Positions 26,001 to 36,321 are shown, counted from the stretch's first letter. The stretch is 64,000 nt of DNA from UBA6109 sp035366835 (GCA_035366835.1 DAOSIS010000012.1:41761-105760), one strand, 5' to 3'. The notes: generated from the letters alone by a model not told the origin. Numbers and translations are program-made.

Positions 26001-26408
26001 CTAAGGAGCGCCGGCCAACCGCCTGCTGTCCTGCTGGGCCGGGCTTTCGCCCGTTGCGTAGGAGCCCTTCTTCAATACCTCGAGGTATTCGGGTATGGAA
26101 TAGAAGAGGACATATCCCGTCGGCTCATAGGCTGGTTCATCGTTGATGAAGACGTATCCGTACCACTCCGTCATCCATTTCCATTTGCCGTCGATTTTTA
26201 CCTGCGCCTGGGCATGGGCGTCCCAGGCCGGGTGGTCGACCTTGTAGATGGAAATGCGCGTCTCGAGGTTCCTTTCCACGCCCAGAGAGGCATGCTGCAG
26301 CGCCTGGTGGCGGCAGGCCAACTGGCCCATGCAGCCCCAGAGAAGGAAGAAGACCGGCGTCAAGAGAAGAAATGACTCGAGTCTTCCGCGAAGACGAAGG
26401 CAACGCAT
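26001..26408 (-). CDS. Putative lipoprotein of unknown function
   Basis: 135 residues. The N-terminus is a hydrophobic signal ending in a lipobox-like site (FFLLWGC). The mature part has RNLETRISIYKVDHPAWDAHAQAQVKIDGKWKWM and GYVLFYSIPEYLEVLKKG, a mixed strand/aromatic composition. It recalls transglutaminase-like or small lipoprotein domains, but no catalytic set is visible. It stands alone between the metal island and gspD, in the same direction as both. Function unknown. Confidence 0.6.
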   Translation of the reverse strand: MRCLRLRGRLESFLLLTPVFFLLWGCMGQLACRHQALQHASLGVERNLETRISIYKVDHPAWDAHAQAQVKIDGKWKWMTEWYGYVFINDEPAYEPTGYVLFYSIPEYLEVLKKGSYATGESPAQQDSRRLAGAP

Positions 26409-26655
26409 GTGTCGTTCCTACTCCCGTCCACCGCAGAATTCAATGAAAAAACCGGGGTTGCCGGATATCCATTGCAGATGAATGACAGCAAAGGGTGTGC
26501 CAGGGCCGGCCGGCGCCCGGAGATTCTTCATAACCGATCGATTTTAAGGGACTATTGAAGAAAGGAGGGGGCAGCCGCCGTGGGGAGGGCGTCGGAAAAC
26601 CGGCAAGAAATGCACGCTGCGCCGGATTGTGGAGGGAAACGCGGCAGGAATATTC
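26409..26655. other. Intergenic region after gspD
   Basis: About 250 bases with no supported gene between the gspD terminator-like hairpin and the lipoprotein. A lower-GC patch near 26520-26560 may hold the lipoprotein promoter on the minus strand. Confidence 0.35.
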
Positions 26656-26690
26656 CGCCCCGGGGGTCTCCCGGCTCCTCTCCCGGGGCG
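26656..26690 (-). terminator. Strong hairpin just after gspD
   Basis: A nine-bp perfect stem (CGCCCCGGG at 26656-26664 with CCCGGGGCG at 26682-26690) lies 7 bases past the gspD stop on the minus strand. There is no long T tract, so termination would be weak or Rho-assisted. Confidence 0.45.
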
Positions 26691-26697
26691 CCGCGGG

Positions 26698-28800
26698 TCA
26701 CGGCGAGCCGTGATAGGCGTTCCCGGGCGTTTCGGACGGCCTGTCGTCCGCCGGCGGCCTCGGTTTCACCCGGCGGAGCAGTTCTTCCATCCTGATGCGG
26801 CCCTCGCTGGCCTCGGACATGCTGTCGATATAGTCCCGCGACAGGTCCTTCGCGTCCTTCTGGTTCCTGATGACGTTCGGCGTCAGCAGGATGATGATTT
26901 CACTTCTTTTCTTGTCGTCCTCGAAGCCGCCGAAGAGCCAGCCGATGAGCGGTATCTTGGAGAGGAACGGCACTCCCGAACCGGTGTTGGTGATATCCTC
27001 GCGGATGAGGCCGCCGATGATGATCGTCTGGCCGTCCTGCACGACGAGGTTGGTGGATGCATCGGTCTTGTTGAGCAGAAGCTGGTCCGTTCCGCCGAGG
27101 TTGACCTTCTCGAAGGTGGAGATTTCCTGGTAGAGCTCCAGGGAGACGAGGCCGCCTTCGTTGATCCGCGGTTTGACCTTCAGGATGATGCCGATGTCCC
27201 GGTACTGATAGTTCCGCTGGGGCGTTACCCCGACGGCGCCGTAGGTTTCCGAGGAGATCAGGGGGATCTGCTGGCCCACCTGGATCTTCGCATCCCGGTT
27301 GTCCGAGACCAGGATGTGGGGAGACGCCAGCACCTTGGCCCGCGAATCGCTGACCAGGCCCGTGATGAGAGAGCGGACGGTCCCGGCCGCATCGGTCGCC
27401 AGGAAGGTGAATCCCGCCTGGGTCAGCGCCGCCGGATTCGTCGCCGTGAGGGTGCCCGGATTGATGCCGGCGCTGGTATTGAAGCCGGAGATGCCGCCCT
27501 TGAACAGGGCGGCCAGGCCGAACTTGAGATTGTCGGTGAGCTGGATGGACGCGATCATGCCCTCGATGATCACCTGCCTGGGGACGATGTCGATCTGCTC
27601 GATGACTTTCTTGATGGCGTCGTAGTCCTCCGGGGTCGACATCACCACGACGGTGTTGGTGATGTCGTCGGAGATGATTTTCGTGAACTCGGCGACGCGC
27701 GCCTCCGAGCCGGCGGAGATCACGGAGACCTGCGACTGCGAAGCGCCGGCCGCGGCGGAGGGCGCCGACGACGACGAATAGGCGGGCGACCCCGCCGCCG
27801 CCCGCGCGGACGGCGGCGCCTGCTCCCCCGTTCCGCTCTTCCCCATGAAGACCTGCTGCAGGAGGCTCGCGATGTCCTTCGCCTTGCTGTTCTGGACCTT
27901 GTAGACGAAGACCTGCGGCTTCTTCTGCTTGACGCCGTCGTTGTCGAACAGCGCGATCAGGCTCAGCATCCGCTTGACGTTGGCGTCGGTGTCCACGAGG
28001 ATGATCTGGTTCCCCTTGGGCACGTCGATGAGAACGGCGTTGGTCGACGCGAAGGGGGTGATCAGCTTGAGGACTTCGGAGGACTGGATGTGGAGAATCG
28101 GCACCACCTGGAGCAGGGCGGTCCCTTTCGTCTCGATCTTCGCCGGATCCCGCCCGTAGCTTACGGGCGACGGTTCCTTTGAAATGTCGCTGATGGGGAC
28201 GATCCGGTACAGATCGCCGTCTTTGACGATGCCGACGCCGTTGAGCCGGAGAATCACCTCCATGAGGGGCAGGACGCTCGAGGCGGGCACGGGGGCGACG
28301 GCGCGGAACGTCACCCTTCCCTTGACGCGGGGATCGACGACGTAATTGGCTTTCAGGACTTCGCCGAAGATGGTCTGGATGATCGTATAGACGTCGGCGT
28401 CGTCGAAGTTCAGGTTGAACATGTCGCGGCGGGCCGCGGCGGCTGCCGACGGCGCGCGAAGGGTACCGGGCGGTGCCGTAACCGGCTGGGGACCGCCGCG
28501 GCTTGGAAGAAGCTCCTGCTGCCGTGGCGGTTCCGCCGCCGGGGCGGGATCCGCAGCCATAGGGGCGGAACTCGGCGGGGCCGTCTTCACGGCCTGGGGA
28601 CCGCCGGGGCCCGGAAGAGGAACCTGCCGCCGTCCCGGTTCCGCCTCCGGCGCCGGATTCGCCGGCGCCTGTGCCAGGCAAACCCCGCCGCCGCGGATCG
28701 GTACGAACGGATCCGCCATGCCGCCGAAGAGAATCCCGGCGGCGAACAGAATCGTAAGAAACCTGCGATCGGGCAAGATTCTCTCCCTCCGCTTCCTCAT
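26698..28800 (-). CDS. gspD: Type II secretion secretin GspD
   Basis: 700 residues. Signal peptide (about 10-40), then a Pro/Ala/Gln linker made of two near-identical blocks (about 45-115). Domains follow in order: N0 (FNLNFDDADVYTIIQTIFGEVL), N1 (VVPILHIQSSEVLKLITPFA), N2 (VFVYKVQNSKAKDIASLLQQV) and the secretin barrel (VIIEGMIASIQLTDN, VLASPHILVSDNRDAKIQVG, GQTIIIGGLIREDIT, IPLIGWLFGG). It forms the outer-membrane pore of the T2SS. It is coupled to gspG by an ATGA overlap. It sits about 13 kb from the gspIJKLMC block and on the other strand. Confidence 0.95.
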   Translation of the reverse strand: MRKRRERILPDRRFLTILFAAGILFGGMADPFVPIRGGGVCLAQAPANPAPEAEPGRRQVPLPGPGGPQAVKTAPPSSAPMAADPAPAAEPPRQQELLPSRGGPQPVTAPPGTLRAPSAAAAARRDMFNLNFDDADVYTIIQTIFGEVLKANYVVDPRVKGRVTFRAVAPVPASSVLPLMEVILRLNGVGIVKDGDLYRIVPISDISKEPSPVSYGRDPAKIETKGTALLQVVPILHIQSSEVLKLITPFASTNAVLIDVPKGNQIILVDTDANVKRMLSLIALFDNDGVKQKKPQVFVYKVQNSKAKDIASLLQQVFMGKSGTGEQAPPSARAAAGSPAYSSSSAPSAAAGASQSQVSVISAGSEARVAEFTKIISDDITNTVVVMSTPEDYDAIKKVIEQIDIVPRQVIIEGMIASIQLTDNLKFGLAALFKGGISGFNTSAGINPGTLTATNPAALTQAGFTFLATDAAGTVRSLITGLVSDSRAKVLASPHILVSDNRDAKIQVGQQIPLISSETYGAVGVTPQRNYQYRDIGIILKVKPRINEGGLVSLELYQEISTFEKVNLGGTDQLLLNKTDASTNLVVQDGQTIIIGGLIREDITNTGSGVPFLSKIPLIGWLFGGFEDDKKRSEIIILLTPNVIRNQKDAKDLSRDYIDSMSEASEGRIRMEELLRRVKPRPPADDRPSETPGNAYHGSP

Positions 28801-29228
28801 TTCCAGCTCAGGACGTCCTCGTCTTCGCCTTCACCACCGGCGGAGCCGTCCCTGCCGTAGCTGAACAGGTCGTATTCTCCATGTTTGCCGGGGAACTCGT
28901 AACGGTAAGGCTTCCCCCAGGGATCGTTCGGCATGTCCTTCTTGAGATAGGGGCCGTCCCAGCGGTCGATGCCCGGATTGGCCACGAGGGCGTTCAGCCC
29001 TTCCTGCCCGGACGGATACCGGCCGGTGTCGAGCCGGAAATGGTCCAGCGCCTGTCCGAGGAGTTCGATCTGTGCCTTCGCCGCCGACTGCTTGCCCTTG
29101 CCGAGCTTCGGAAAGAGCCGCGGTCCGACGAGCGCGGCGATCAGGGCGAGGATCACCATGACGATGAGCATTTCCACGAGCGTGAAGCCGCGGCGCCTTG
29201 TCCTCCGGAGCGTGGTGTGAGGAATCAT
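28797..29228 (-). CDS. gspG: Type II secretion major pseudopilin GspG
   Basis: 143 residues from ATG 29228. Prepilin site Gly14 then FTLVEMLIVMVILALIAALVG with Glu at +5. The C-terminal part has PSGQEGLNALVANPG, NDPWGKPYRYEFPGKHG and DLFSYGRDG, the conserved calcium-site region of GspG. It forms the body of the pseudopilus. It overlaps gspD by four bases, so the two are translated together. It needs a prepilin peptidase (GspO), which is not in the window. Confidence 0.95.
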   Translation of the reverse strand: MIPHTTLRRTRRRGFTLVEMLIVMVILALIAALVGPRLFPKLGKGKQSAAKAQIELLGQALDHFRLDTGRYPSGQEGLNALVANPGIDRWDGPYLKKDMPNDPWGKPYRYEFPGKHGEYDLFSYGRDGSAGGEGEDEDVLSWK

Positions 29229-29324
29229 TCTTGAGGCACTCCTTTTCGGTGAAAAGAACCTCTTGTTCAGGAAACGGACAGAGAGGTCCGATCTGCTGGA
29301 ATTACTTCTGCATTTTATCGGCTC

Positions 29325-29353
29325 ATTATCCATAGGGGATGGCCTTAATCCAA
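29325..29353 (-). promoter_or_regulatory. Candidate sigma-70 promoter for gspG-gspD
   Basis: On the minus strand TTGGAT (29348-29353), a 17-base spacer and GATAAT (29325-29330), about 97 bases before the gspG start. The -10 matches five of six consensus bases; the -35 is weaker. Confidence 0.4.
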
Positions 29354-29593
29354 AGAACCAAATGTATTATTTCCTTCTCAGGGAAAAGATGAACGGGCGG
29401 GCGTGGGGGAACGGGTTGTCTCCGAACGGGGCGGCAGCGCAGCGGCCGCACAAAATGCGATCAGAGTTATCGAAGGCGGAAATCAGGCTATCCCCGATTG
29501 TTGCACGCGGGGCAACCGGGTTATCCAGGAATGGACCGGCAGTGCGAGGATTGCCCGCAGCAGAGACCATGCGAAGACAGGAGGACGGGGAAG
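29354..29593. other. Divergent intergenic region
   Basis: No gene is supported between the gspG promoter and the small gene at 29594. A less GC-rich patch lies at about 29340-29390. It should carry the promoter for the plus-strand receiver gene; none is clear. Confidence 0.35.
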
Positions 29594-29773
29594 ATGGATT
29601 CCGAAAAGCTGGATCAGGGGTGGGAAGAGCTGCAGGCCCGCATTCAGGAGCGGTTGAGGAAGTACATGCGGGGCGGAGCGGAACAGTCTGAGTACGGGGC
29701 CGGAAGCCCCCTCCATCTCCTGGAGACGATTTCACGAACGGCAGGGACGGGCGGTCCCGTTGCCGAGCCATGA
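29594..29773 (+). CDS. Small hypothetical protein before a response regulator
   Basis: 59 residues from ATG 29594, preceded by GAGGACGGGGAAG. The first 25 residues form an amphipathic, charged helix (DSEKLDQGWEELQARIQERLRKYM); the rest is loose (GGAEQSEYGAGSPLHLLETISR). Its stop overlaps an ATG at 29770 and lies 15 bases before the likely receiver start. The acidic/basic helix and the position suggest a real small gene, but there is no recognisable family. Confidence 0.45.
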   Translation: MDSEKLDQGWEELQARIQERLRKYMRGGAEQSEYGAGSPLHLLETISRTAGTGGPVAEP

Positions 29774-29787
29774 GAGGTAGAACGGCC

Positions 29788-30411
29788 ATGAACGCATTTC
29801 GAATCCTTCTCGTCGAGGACAACAGGAGCGACGCCGCGTTGATTCGTGAGATGATCTCCGAAGAAAGAGGGTGGGAATCCGATGCGGCGGACTTCGAACT
29901 GGTTCACAAGGATTCGCACGCCAAGGCCATGCAGTATCTTTCCGAAAACACCGTCGACGCGATCCTGCTGGACCTGTCGCTGCCTGACAGCAACGGCATC
30001 GAGAGCGTCCGGAGGCTGGTCGCCGGGGAACCAAACACGCCCGTCGTCGTCCTCACGGGTCTCTCCGACGAGACCGTCGCGATCCAGGCATTGCAGTACG
30101 GCGTCCAGGACTATCTGGACAAGGACGAACTCTCCGGGAGTCTGCTCGTCCGTTCGCTGCGGTACGCCGTGGAGCGCTTTCACAATCTGCAGGAAAAGGA
30201 AAAGCTGATCCGCGAGCTCCGGGAGGCGCTGGACAAGGTGAAGACGCTCAGCGGGCTGCTGCCCATCTGCGCCAAATGCAAGAACGTCAGGACGGACGAC
30301 GGCTACTGGATGCAGGTGGAATCGTACCTGAACACCTATTCCGGCCTGCACTTCACCCACAGCCTCTGCCCCGCGTGCATCAGGAATCTGTATCCGGAAC
30401 TGCTGACCTGA
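29788..30411 (+). CDS. Response regulator with C-terminal Cys-pair domain
   Basis: 207 residues from ATG 29788, ten bases after GAGAGG; ATG 29770 would add six residues. The receiver domain (about 1-125) has the acidic pair in VEDN, phospho-Asp in ILLDLSLPDSNG, and the switch Thr and Lys (VLTGLSDE, DYLDKDEL). A coiled-coil linker (NLQEKEKLIRELREALDKVKT) leads to a short domain with LPICAKCKNVRTDDGYWMQVE and CPACIRNLYPEL, two CxxC pairs that may bind zinc. This receiver-plus-Cys-tail layout is common in Geobacter-like bacteria. The output is unknown, since there is no DNA-binding domain. Confidence 0.88.
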   Translation: MNAFRILLVEDNRSDAALIREMISEERGWESDAADFELVHKDSHAKAMQYLSENTVDAILLDLSLPDSNGIESVRRLVAGEPNTPVVVLTGLSDETVAIQALQYGVQDYLDKDELSGSLLVRSLRYAVERFHNLQEKEKLIRELREALDKVKTLSGLLPICAKCKNVRTDDGYWMQVESYLNTYSGLHFTHSLCPACIRNLYPELLT

Positions 30412-30483
30412 GCGTCCCCTTTCCGGGCCCCTTTCCGTCGGCGCCCGGCTTGGATCCCGTCCGCGGGGACACGGCGGCCGGCG

Positions 30484-31137
30484 TCAGCCGTCCACGACGA
30501 CCAGCCCCTCCCGTATGGCGTATTTCGTCAGCTCGGCGACGCTCCGCATGTCGAGCTTTTCCATGATGTTCCGCCGGTGCGTCTCGACGGTCTTGATGCT
30601 CAGGCATACGTGTGCGGCGATCTCTTTCGTCGAGAGTCCTTCCGCGATCAGTTGGAGGATTTCGCGCTCCCGCGAAGTGAGCAGGCCCGCCTTTTCGGGG
30701 GCGTCGTCCGAGGTCTTGTGGAGGTATCCCTTCACGACGACGTCGGCGATCTTGGGGCTCAGATAGGTATTGCCCGTCATGACCTGGCGAATGGCCACGG
30801 CCAGCTCGCCGAAGGCGCAATCCTTCAGCAGGTAGCCGGACGCACCCGCCTCCAGCATGCCCAAGACGAACCGCCGGTCCGAATGCATGGACAGGGCGAT
30901 CACCTTGATGCCGGGCGTTTCGGTGACGATCTTTCGCGTGGCTTCGATCCCGTTCATGTCGGGCATGGAGACATCGATGATGACCACGTTGGGCGCCAGC
31001 TTTTCGGCCAGCTTGACCGCCTTTCTGCCGTTTTCCGCCTCGGCGACCACCTCCATCCCCACCTCCTTTTCGATCAGGGTGCGCAGGCCGTCCCGAAAAA
31101 TGTGATGGTCGTCGGCAAGGAGAACTCGAACCTTCAT
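30484..31137 (-). CDS. NarL/LuxR-family response regulator
   Basis: 217 residues. Receiver: LLADDHHIFRDGLRTL, phospho-Asp in VVIIDVSMPDMNG, VIALSMHSD and SGYLLKDC. LuxR helix-turn-helix at about 150-210: LTSREREILQLIAEGLSTKEIAAHVCLSIKTVETHRRNIMEKL. It should bind DNA when phosphorylated. One base separates its start from the stop of the HisKA_3-type kinase next to it, so the two are a cognate pair. Confidence 0.94.
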   Translation of the reverse strand: MKVRVLLADDHHIFRDGLRTLIEKEVGMEVVAEAENGRKAVKLAEKLAPNVVIIDVSMPDMNGIEATRKIVTETPGIKVIALSMHSDRRFVLGMLEAGASGYLLKDCAFGELAVAIRQVMTGNTYLSPKIADVVVKGYLHKTSDDAPEKAGLLTSREREILQLIAEGLSTKEIAAHVCLSIKTVETHRRNIMEKLDMRSVAELTKYAIREGLVVVDG

Positions 31138-31138
31138 T

Positions 31139-32617
31139 TTATACCACCCTCCTCAAAGTTTTCTTTCGGCTTCTCCGGGGCGCCGTAAGACGGAAGCAGG
31201 CGCCCTCACCCTTTCTCGTTTCGATTTCGAAGCGGCCGCCGATGTAACTGATCCGTTCCCGGATGCTCAGCAGACCGAAGCCGCCGCTCTTCTTCGATGT
31301 CCGGTCGACTCCGGAGACATCGAAACCGGCCCCGTCATCCCGGACCGTGATCACGACGTTCGCCCCCGCTTTCTGCAACAGGACCGAGGCCTGCTTCGCG
31401 CCGGCGTGCTTGACGACGTTCAGGAGCAGTTCCCTCACGGCCCGGAAGAGGAGGATCTGGACTTCCCTGTCGATCAGTCGGATGCCCGGGTCCTTCTCCA
31501 CGACGACCCTCAGGCCGTGCTGCGACGAGATCTGCTCCGCCAGCCACTCGACCGCTTCGGCGAACCCGAGCTCGTACAGGACGGAGGGACTGATGTCCTT
31601 CATCAGCGACCGGGCCTGCCGGATGGACTGCTCGATCATGTCGCGGATTTCCGCAAGGGGCGCCACCAAGCCGCAGGGGGCCGACTGCTCCAGAAGAAAC
31701 TCGAGCTTCATCTTGGTGATGGCCAGGGTCTGGCCGATGTTGTCGTGGAGGTCGACGGCGATGTTCCGCCGCTCGCGCTCTTCCGCCATCACGAGCTCCC
31801 ACGTGAGCTGGCGCAGCAATTCGTTGTTGGCCAGGATCCTCTTTTCCGCCTTCACCCGCTCCGTAATGTCGCGGGCGGCGGCGAAGACGCACTTCACGTC
31901 GCCGGCCTCGTTCCGGACCAGCGACGCATTGTAGTGCACCGGCGTCGTCCGTCCCGAGACGTGCCACATTTCGAGCGGATAGTCCCGTACGAACCCCTTC
32001 GAGAAGATCTCCTCGTACGCCTTCTGGGCCTTCTCCGGCTCCGTGAAGTAATCGGCAAAACTGCTGCCGATCAGCTGTTCGCGCGAGAAGCCCGTGATGG
32101 ATTCCGTCGCGCGGTTCACGTCGGCGATCTTGCCGCTCGCGTCGATCGTGATCAGCGGGTCGATGCTGGCCTCGATCAGGCTCCTGGCATAGAACGAAGC
32201 CTCGCGCAGCTCCTCTTCGGCGTGCCGCCGCTCTCTCCTGACCTCGGCCTCGTGCAGCGCCCGCGAGACGGCGGGACCCAGGCGCGACAGCCTGTTCTTC
32301 AGGACGTAATCCGTGGCGCCTTTCTGCAGGAGCTCGATGGCCGTCTCTTCGCCCATCGCGCCAGACACGAAAATGAAAGGCGTATCCGGCGACTTGACCT
32401 TGGCGATCTCCAGCGCCGAGAGGCCGTCGAAGGACGGCAGGGAATAGTCGGAAAGAATGATGTCCGGAAGGAAATCATCGAGGGCCTTGATGAAACCGTC
32501 CCTCCGGTCGACGACTTCGGAGACGAAGGAAATGCCGGCCTCCTCCAGCTCGTCCGTCGCCAGCTCGGCGTCTGCAGCGGAATCTTCCAGGATCAGGATG
32601 CGCAATTTGTCTTTCAT
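31139..32617 (-). CDS. Receiver-PAS-HisKA_3 hybrid sensor kinase (NarX-like core)
   Basis: 492 residues from ATG 32617. Domains in order: receiver (about 1-125, ILEDSAADAEL, IILSDYSLPSFDG), PAS (about 150-265, ASIDPLITIDASGKIADVNRA, GFSREQLIGSSF), HisKA_3 (RRNIAVDLHDNIGQTL, His in the DLHDN box) and HATPase (LLLNVVKHAGAKQA, VRDDGAGFD, GGFGLLSIRERISYIGG). No membrane helix was seen, so it is cytoplasmic and probably takes input through its own receiver. Partner regulator: the LuxR-type gene directly downstream. Confidence 0.93.
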   Translation of the reverse strand: MKDKLRILILEDSAADAELATDELEEAGISFVSEVVDRRDGFIKALDDFLPDIILSDYSLPSFDGLSALEIAKVKSPDTPFIFVSGAMGEETAIELLQKGATDYVLKNRLSRLGPAVSRALHEAEVRRERRHAEEELREASFYARSLIEASIDPLITIDASGKIADVNRATESITGFSREQLIGSSFADYFTEPEKAQKAYEEIFSKGFVRDYPLEMWHVSGRTTPVHYNASLVRNEAGDVKCVFAAARDITERVKAEKRILANNELLRQLTWELVMAEERERRNIAVDLHDNIGQTLAITKMKLEFLLEQSAPCGLVAPLAEIRDMIEQSIRQARSLMKDISPSVLYELGFAEAVEWLAEQISSQHGLRVVVEKDPGIRLIDREVQILLFRAVRELLLNVVKHAGAKQASVLLQKAGANVVITVRDDGAGFDVSGVDRTSKKSGGFGLLSIRERISYIGGRFEIETRKGEGACFRLTAPRRSRKKTLRRVV

Positions 32618-32682
32618 GTTTCTCGTTCCGGCATGCCGGGTGGGAAGGCGCGGCCGGCGCTTTCCGCCTCCGGCCTCCCTCT

Positions 32683-34194
32683 TCAAGCCGGTCCTTTCAG
32701 GGTGAAATAGAAGCTGGCCCCCTTGTCGATCACGCTTTCCGCCCACACCCGCCCGCCGTGCCGGTAGACGATGCGCTGAACCGTCGCAAGTCCGACGCCG
32801 GTCCCCTCGAAATCCTCGGCGCTGTGGAGGCGCTGAAAGACCCCGAACAGCTTTCTGTAGTAGGTCATGTCGAAACCGACGCCGTTGTCCTTGACGCAAA
32901 AGACGGCCTCGTTCGCCTCGCGGAAGCCGCCTACCTCGATCCGTGCGGCCTCGCGGGGGCGCGTGAACTTCAGAGCGTTGGACAGGAGGTTGGAAAACAC
33001 CTGCCGGATCAGCGTTTCGTCGCCGTACGCGGCCGGGACGTTTCCGAGGGTCAGCGTCACATCCCTGCCCGGATGATGAACCAGCGCCTCCTGCCATGTC
33101 GTTTCGATCAAGGCCCTCACGTCCAGCAGGGACATGGAGAGTTCCGCCCGGCCCAGACGGGAAAATCCCAGCAGGGCGTCGATGAGGCGGTCCATGGTCC
33201 GCACGTTTTCCCGGATGACGTTGAACCTGCGCAGGGTGTCCTCGTCGAAGCCGTCCCCCTGCTTCCTGAGGATCATGCGCGTGTAGCCGTCGATGGCGCG
33301 CAGGGGAGCGCGCAGATCGTGGGAAACGGAGTAGCTGAAACTCTCCAGTTCCCGGTTCGCCTCCTCCAGCTGCGCCGTGCGCTGCTGCAGCTCCACCTGC
33401 GCCTTCCTGCGCTCCGTCGTTTCGTGGAGCGTCAGCACGAGCCCGGCGACCCGGCCTGCGCCGTCTTTCACGGGCGAGAGGCTCCAGTCCCAATAGGTCA
33501 CCCCCCGCTCGGGCTGGTCCGGGTACTCAAAGGCCTTGTCCTTGAAGAAAACCGGTTTTCCCGTGTCCCGCACACGGCGGAAGATGGCTTCGTTCTCTTC
33601 ATGCGGGTAGAGGGCAAAGTGATTCCTGCCGATCAGATCCTCGGGCCGCATCTTGGACGCCTCGGCGTAGGCGGGATTGACGGCCACGAAATTGAAGTCC
33701 CGGTCGAGATAGGCCAGCAGGACGTCCGTCACCTTCACGACGGCATCCATGACTTCCCGCTCCCTGCGGAGGGCCCTCTCGGCCTTCTTGTGTTCGGTGA
33801 TATCCACCCCGTAGATGCGGAGACATCCCGTTTCTTCCATAAAATAGATCGTCTGCAGGAACCAGCGTCTGTCTGCGCACACCTCGCGCGCGTCCTGCTT
33901 CACCGCACCCTCGCGGAAGAGGCGCACCACCGCTTCCCAGCCCCCGAGCCACGGATGGTCCGGTCCGCGCCGCCGGAGGTCGGGGAAGAGCTGCTCGGCG
34001 GTGGGGTTGAGGTAGCGGATCCGGCCTTCCAGGTCCACTTCGGCGATGGGGTTCGGGTTGAGGGTGGGAAACGTGGCCGGATAGGCCGATTCCGGGTCGG
34101 ATTTCCTCCCCGCGGGCGCCGCTCTCCCGGGGGCCTTTCGCCGGGCGCGCCGAGGGTGATCGTCCTGTATGGAGGGGGATGCGCTTTTCTTCAT
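32683..34194 (-). CDS. PAS-PAS histidine kinase
   Basis: 503 residues from ATG 34194; an upstream ATG at 34254 would add 20. Two PAS domains (about 45-135, FPTLNPNPIAEVDLEGRIRYLNP; about 150-270, DAVVKVTDVLLAYLDRDFNFVAVN, with a PAC-like segment RVAGLVLTLHETTERR). HisKA: ESFSYSVSHDLRAPLRAIDG (phospho-His in SHDL). HATPase: NLLSNALKFTRP, CVKDNGVGFDM, FEGTGVGLATVQRIV. This is the bacteriophytochrome-kinase class of core. No membrane helices. It is followed at 34288-34731 by a Rcp1-like receiver, a common partner of such kinases. Confidence 0.93.
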   Translation of the reverse strand: MKKSASPSIQDDHPRRARRKAPGRAAPAGRKSDPESAYPATFPTLNPNPIAEVDLEGRIRYLNPTAEQLFPDLRRRGPDHPWLGGWEAVVRLFREGAVKQDAREVCADRRWFLQTIYFMEETGCLRIYGVDITEHKKAERALRREREVMDAVVKVTDVLLAYLDRDFNFVAVNPAYAEASKMRPEDLIGRNHFALYPHEENEAIFRRVRDTGKPVFFKDKAFEYPDQPERGVTYWDWSLSPVKDGAGRVAGLVLTLHETTERRKAQVELQQRTAQLEEANRELESFSYSVSHDLRAPLRAIDGYTRMILRKQGDGFDEDTLRRFNVIRENVRTMDRLIDALLGFSRLGRAELSMSLLDVRALIETTWQEALVHHPGRDVTLTLGNVPAAYGDETLIRQVFSNLLSNALKFTRPREAARIEVGGFREANEAVFCVKDNGVGFDMTYYRKLFGVFQRLHSAEDFEGTGVGLATVQRIVYRHGGRVWAESVIDKGASFYFTLKGPA

Positions 34195-34287
34195 GGCCGC
34201 CCGGTGTCCTTCCCGATGCGTCCCATGCGGGACAGGGCTACACGGCGTCTTCACGCGGCGGACGGCACGCCCGCCGCAAACAGCCTG

Positions 34288-34731
34288 TTACTGCTCGGTG
34301 TAGGCCACCCTGTTCATCTCGGTCCAGTAGGACCAGATGTCTGCAATATGCTGCGAAAAGCTGTCCGCATCCAGGGGTTTCACGACATAACTGTTGGCCC
34401 CGCTCAGATAGCACTCGACCCGGTCCCGCGATTCGTTCGAGGAGGTGAAGACGATGGTCGGGATGAGCCTTGTCCGCTCGTCGGACTTGATCCGCTTCAG
34501 AATATCCAGGCCGCCGACCTTGGGAAGTTTCAGGTCGAGGAGGATGAGTCTGGGAAGGCGGATGGGCTCCTTCCGCAGGCATCCTTCGGGACCGAAAAAG
34601 TAATCGAGGGCGGCAGCGCCGTCCCTGAAGGAAGAGACGTGATCGCTCGCCTCCAGTTCGCGGAGGGCCTCGACGATCATTTCCATGTCGTGGCGGTTGT
34701 CCTCGATGAGCAGGATATCGGCATTGTCCAT
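34288..34731 (-). CDS. Single-domain (Rcp1-like) response regulator
   Basis: 147 residues from ATG 34731; upstream ATG 34767 adds an unlikely basic leader. Receiver only: ILLIEDNRHDMEMI, phospho-Asp in LILLDLKLPKVGG, VFTSSNESRD, SYVVKPLDADSF. The extended loop before the phospho-site (YFFGPEGCLRKEPIRLPR) is typical of Rcp1-type regulators paired with phytochrome-like kinases. It lies just upstream of the PAS kinase in the same direction, 93 bases away. It probably relays phosphate to another domain, since it has no output domain. Confidence 0.92.
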   Translation of the reverse strand: MDNADILLIEDNRHDMEMIVEALRELEASDHVSSFRDGAAALDYFFGPEGCLRKEPIRLPRLILLDLKLPKVGGLDILKRIKSDERTRLIPTIVFTSSNESRDRVECYLSGANSYVVKPLDADSFSQHIADIWSYWTEMNRVAYTEQ

Positions 34732-34870
34732 TCGTCCACCTCGTGGAGCCCGAAAAGGGGCAAACATGCAAACAGGTCCGCTGCGCGAAGGGGATTCCCT
34801 CCGGCGAACATCCTTATTAGCCCATCCGGAATGGATTGTCTACGTTTTTGTCCCCCTCTGTCCGGCGCCG

Positions 34871-36317
<1,447 letters not shown>

Positions 36318-36321
<4 letters not shown>

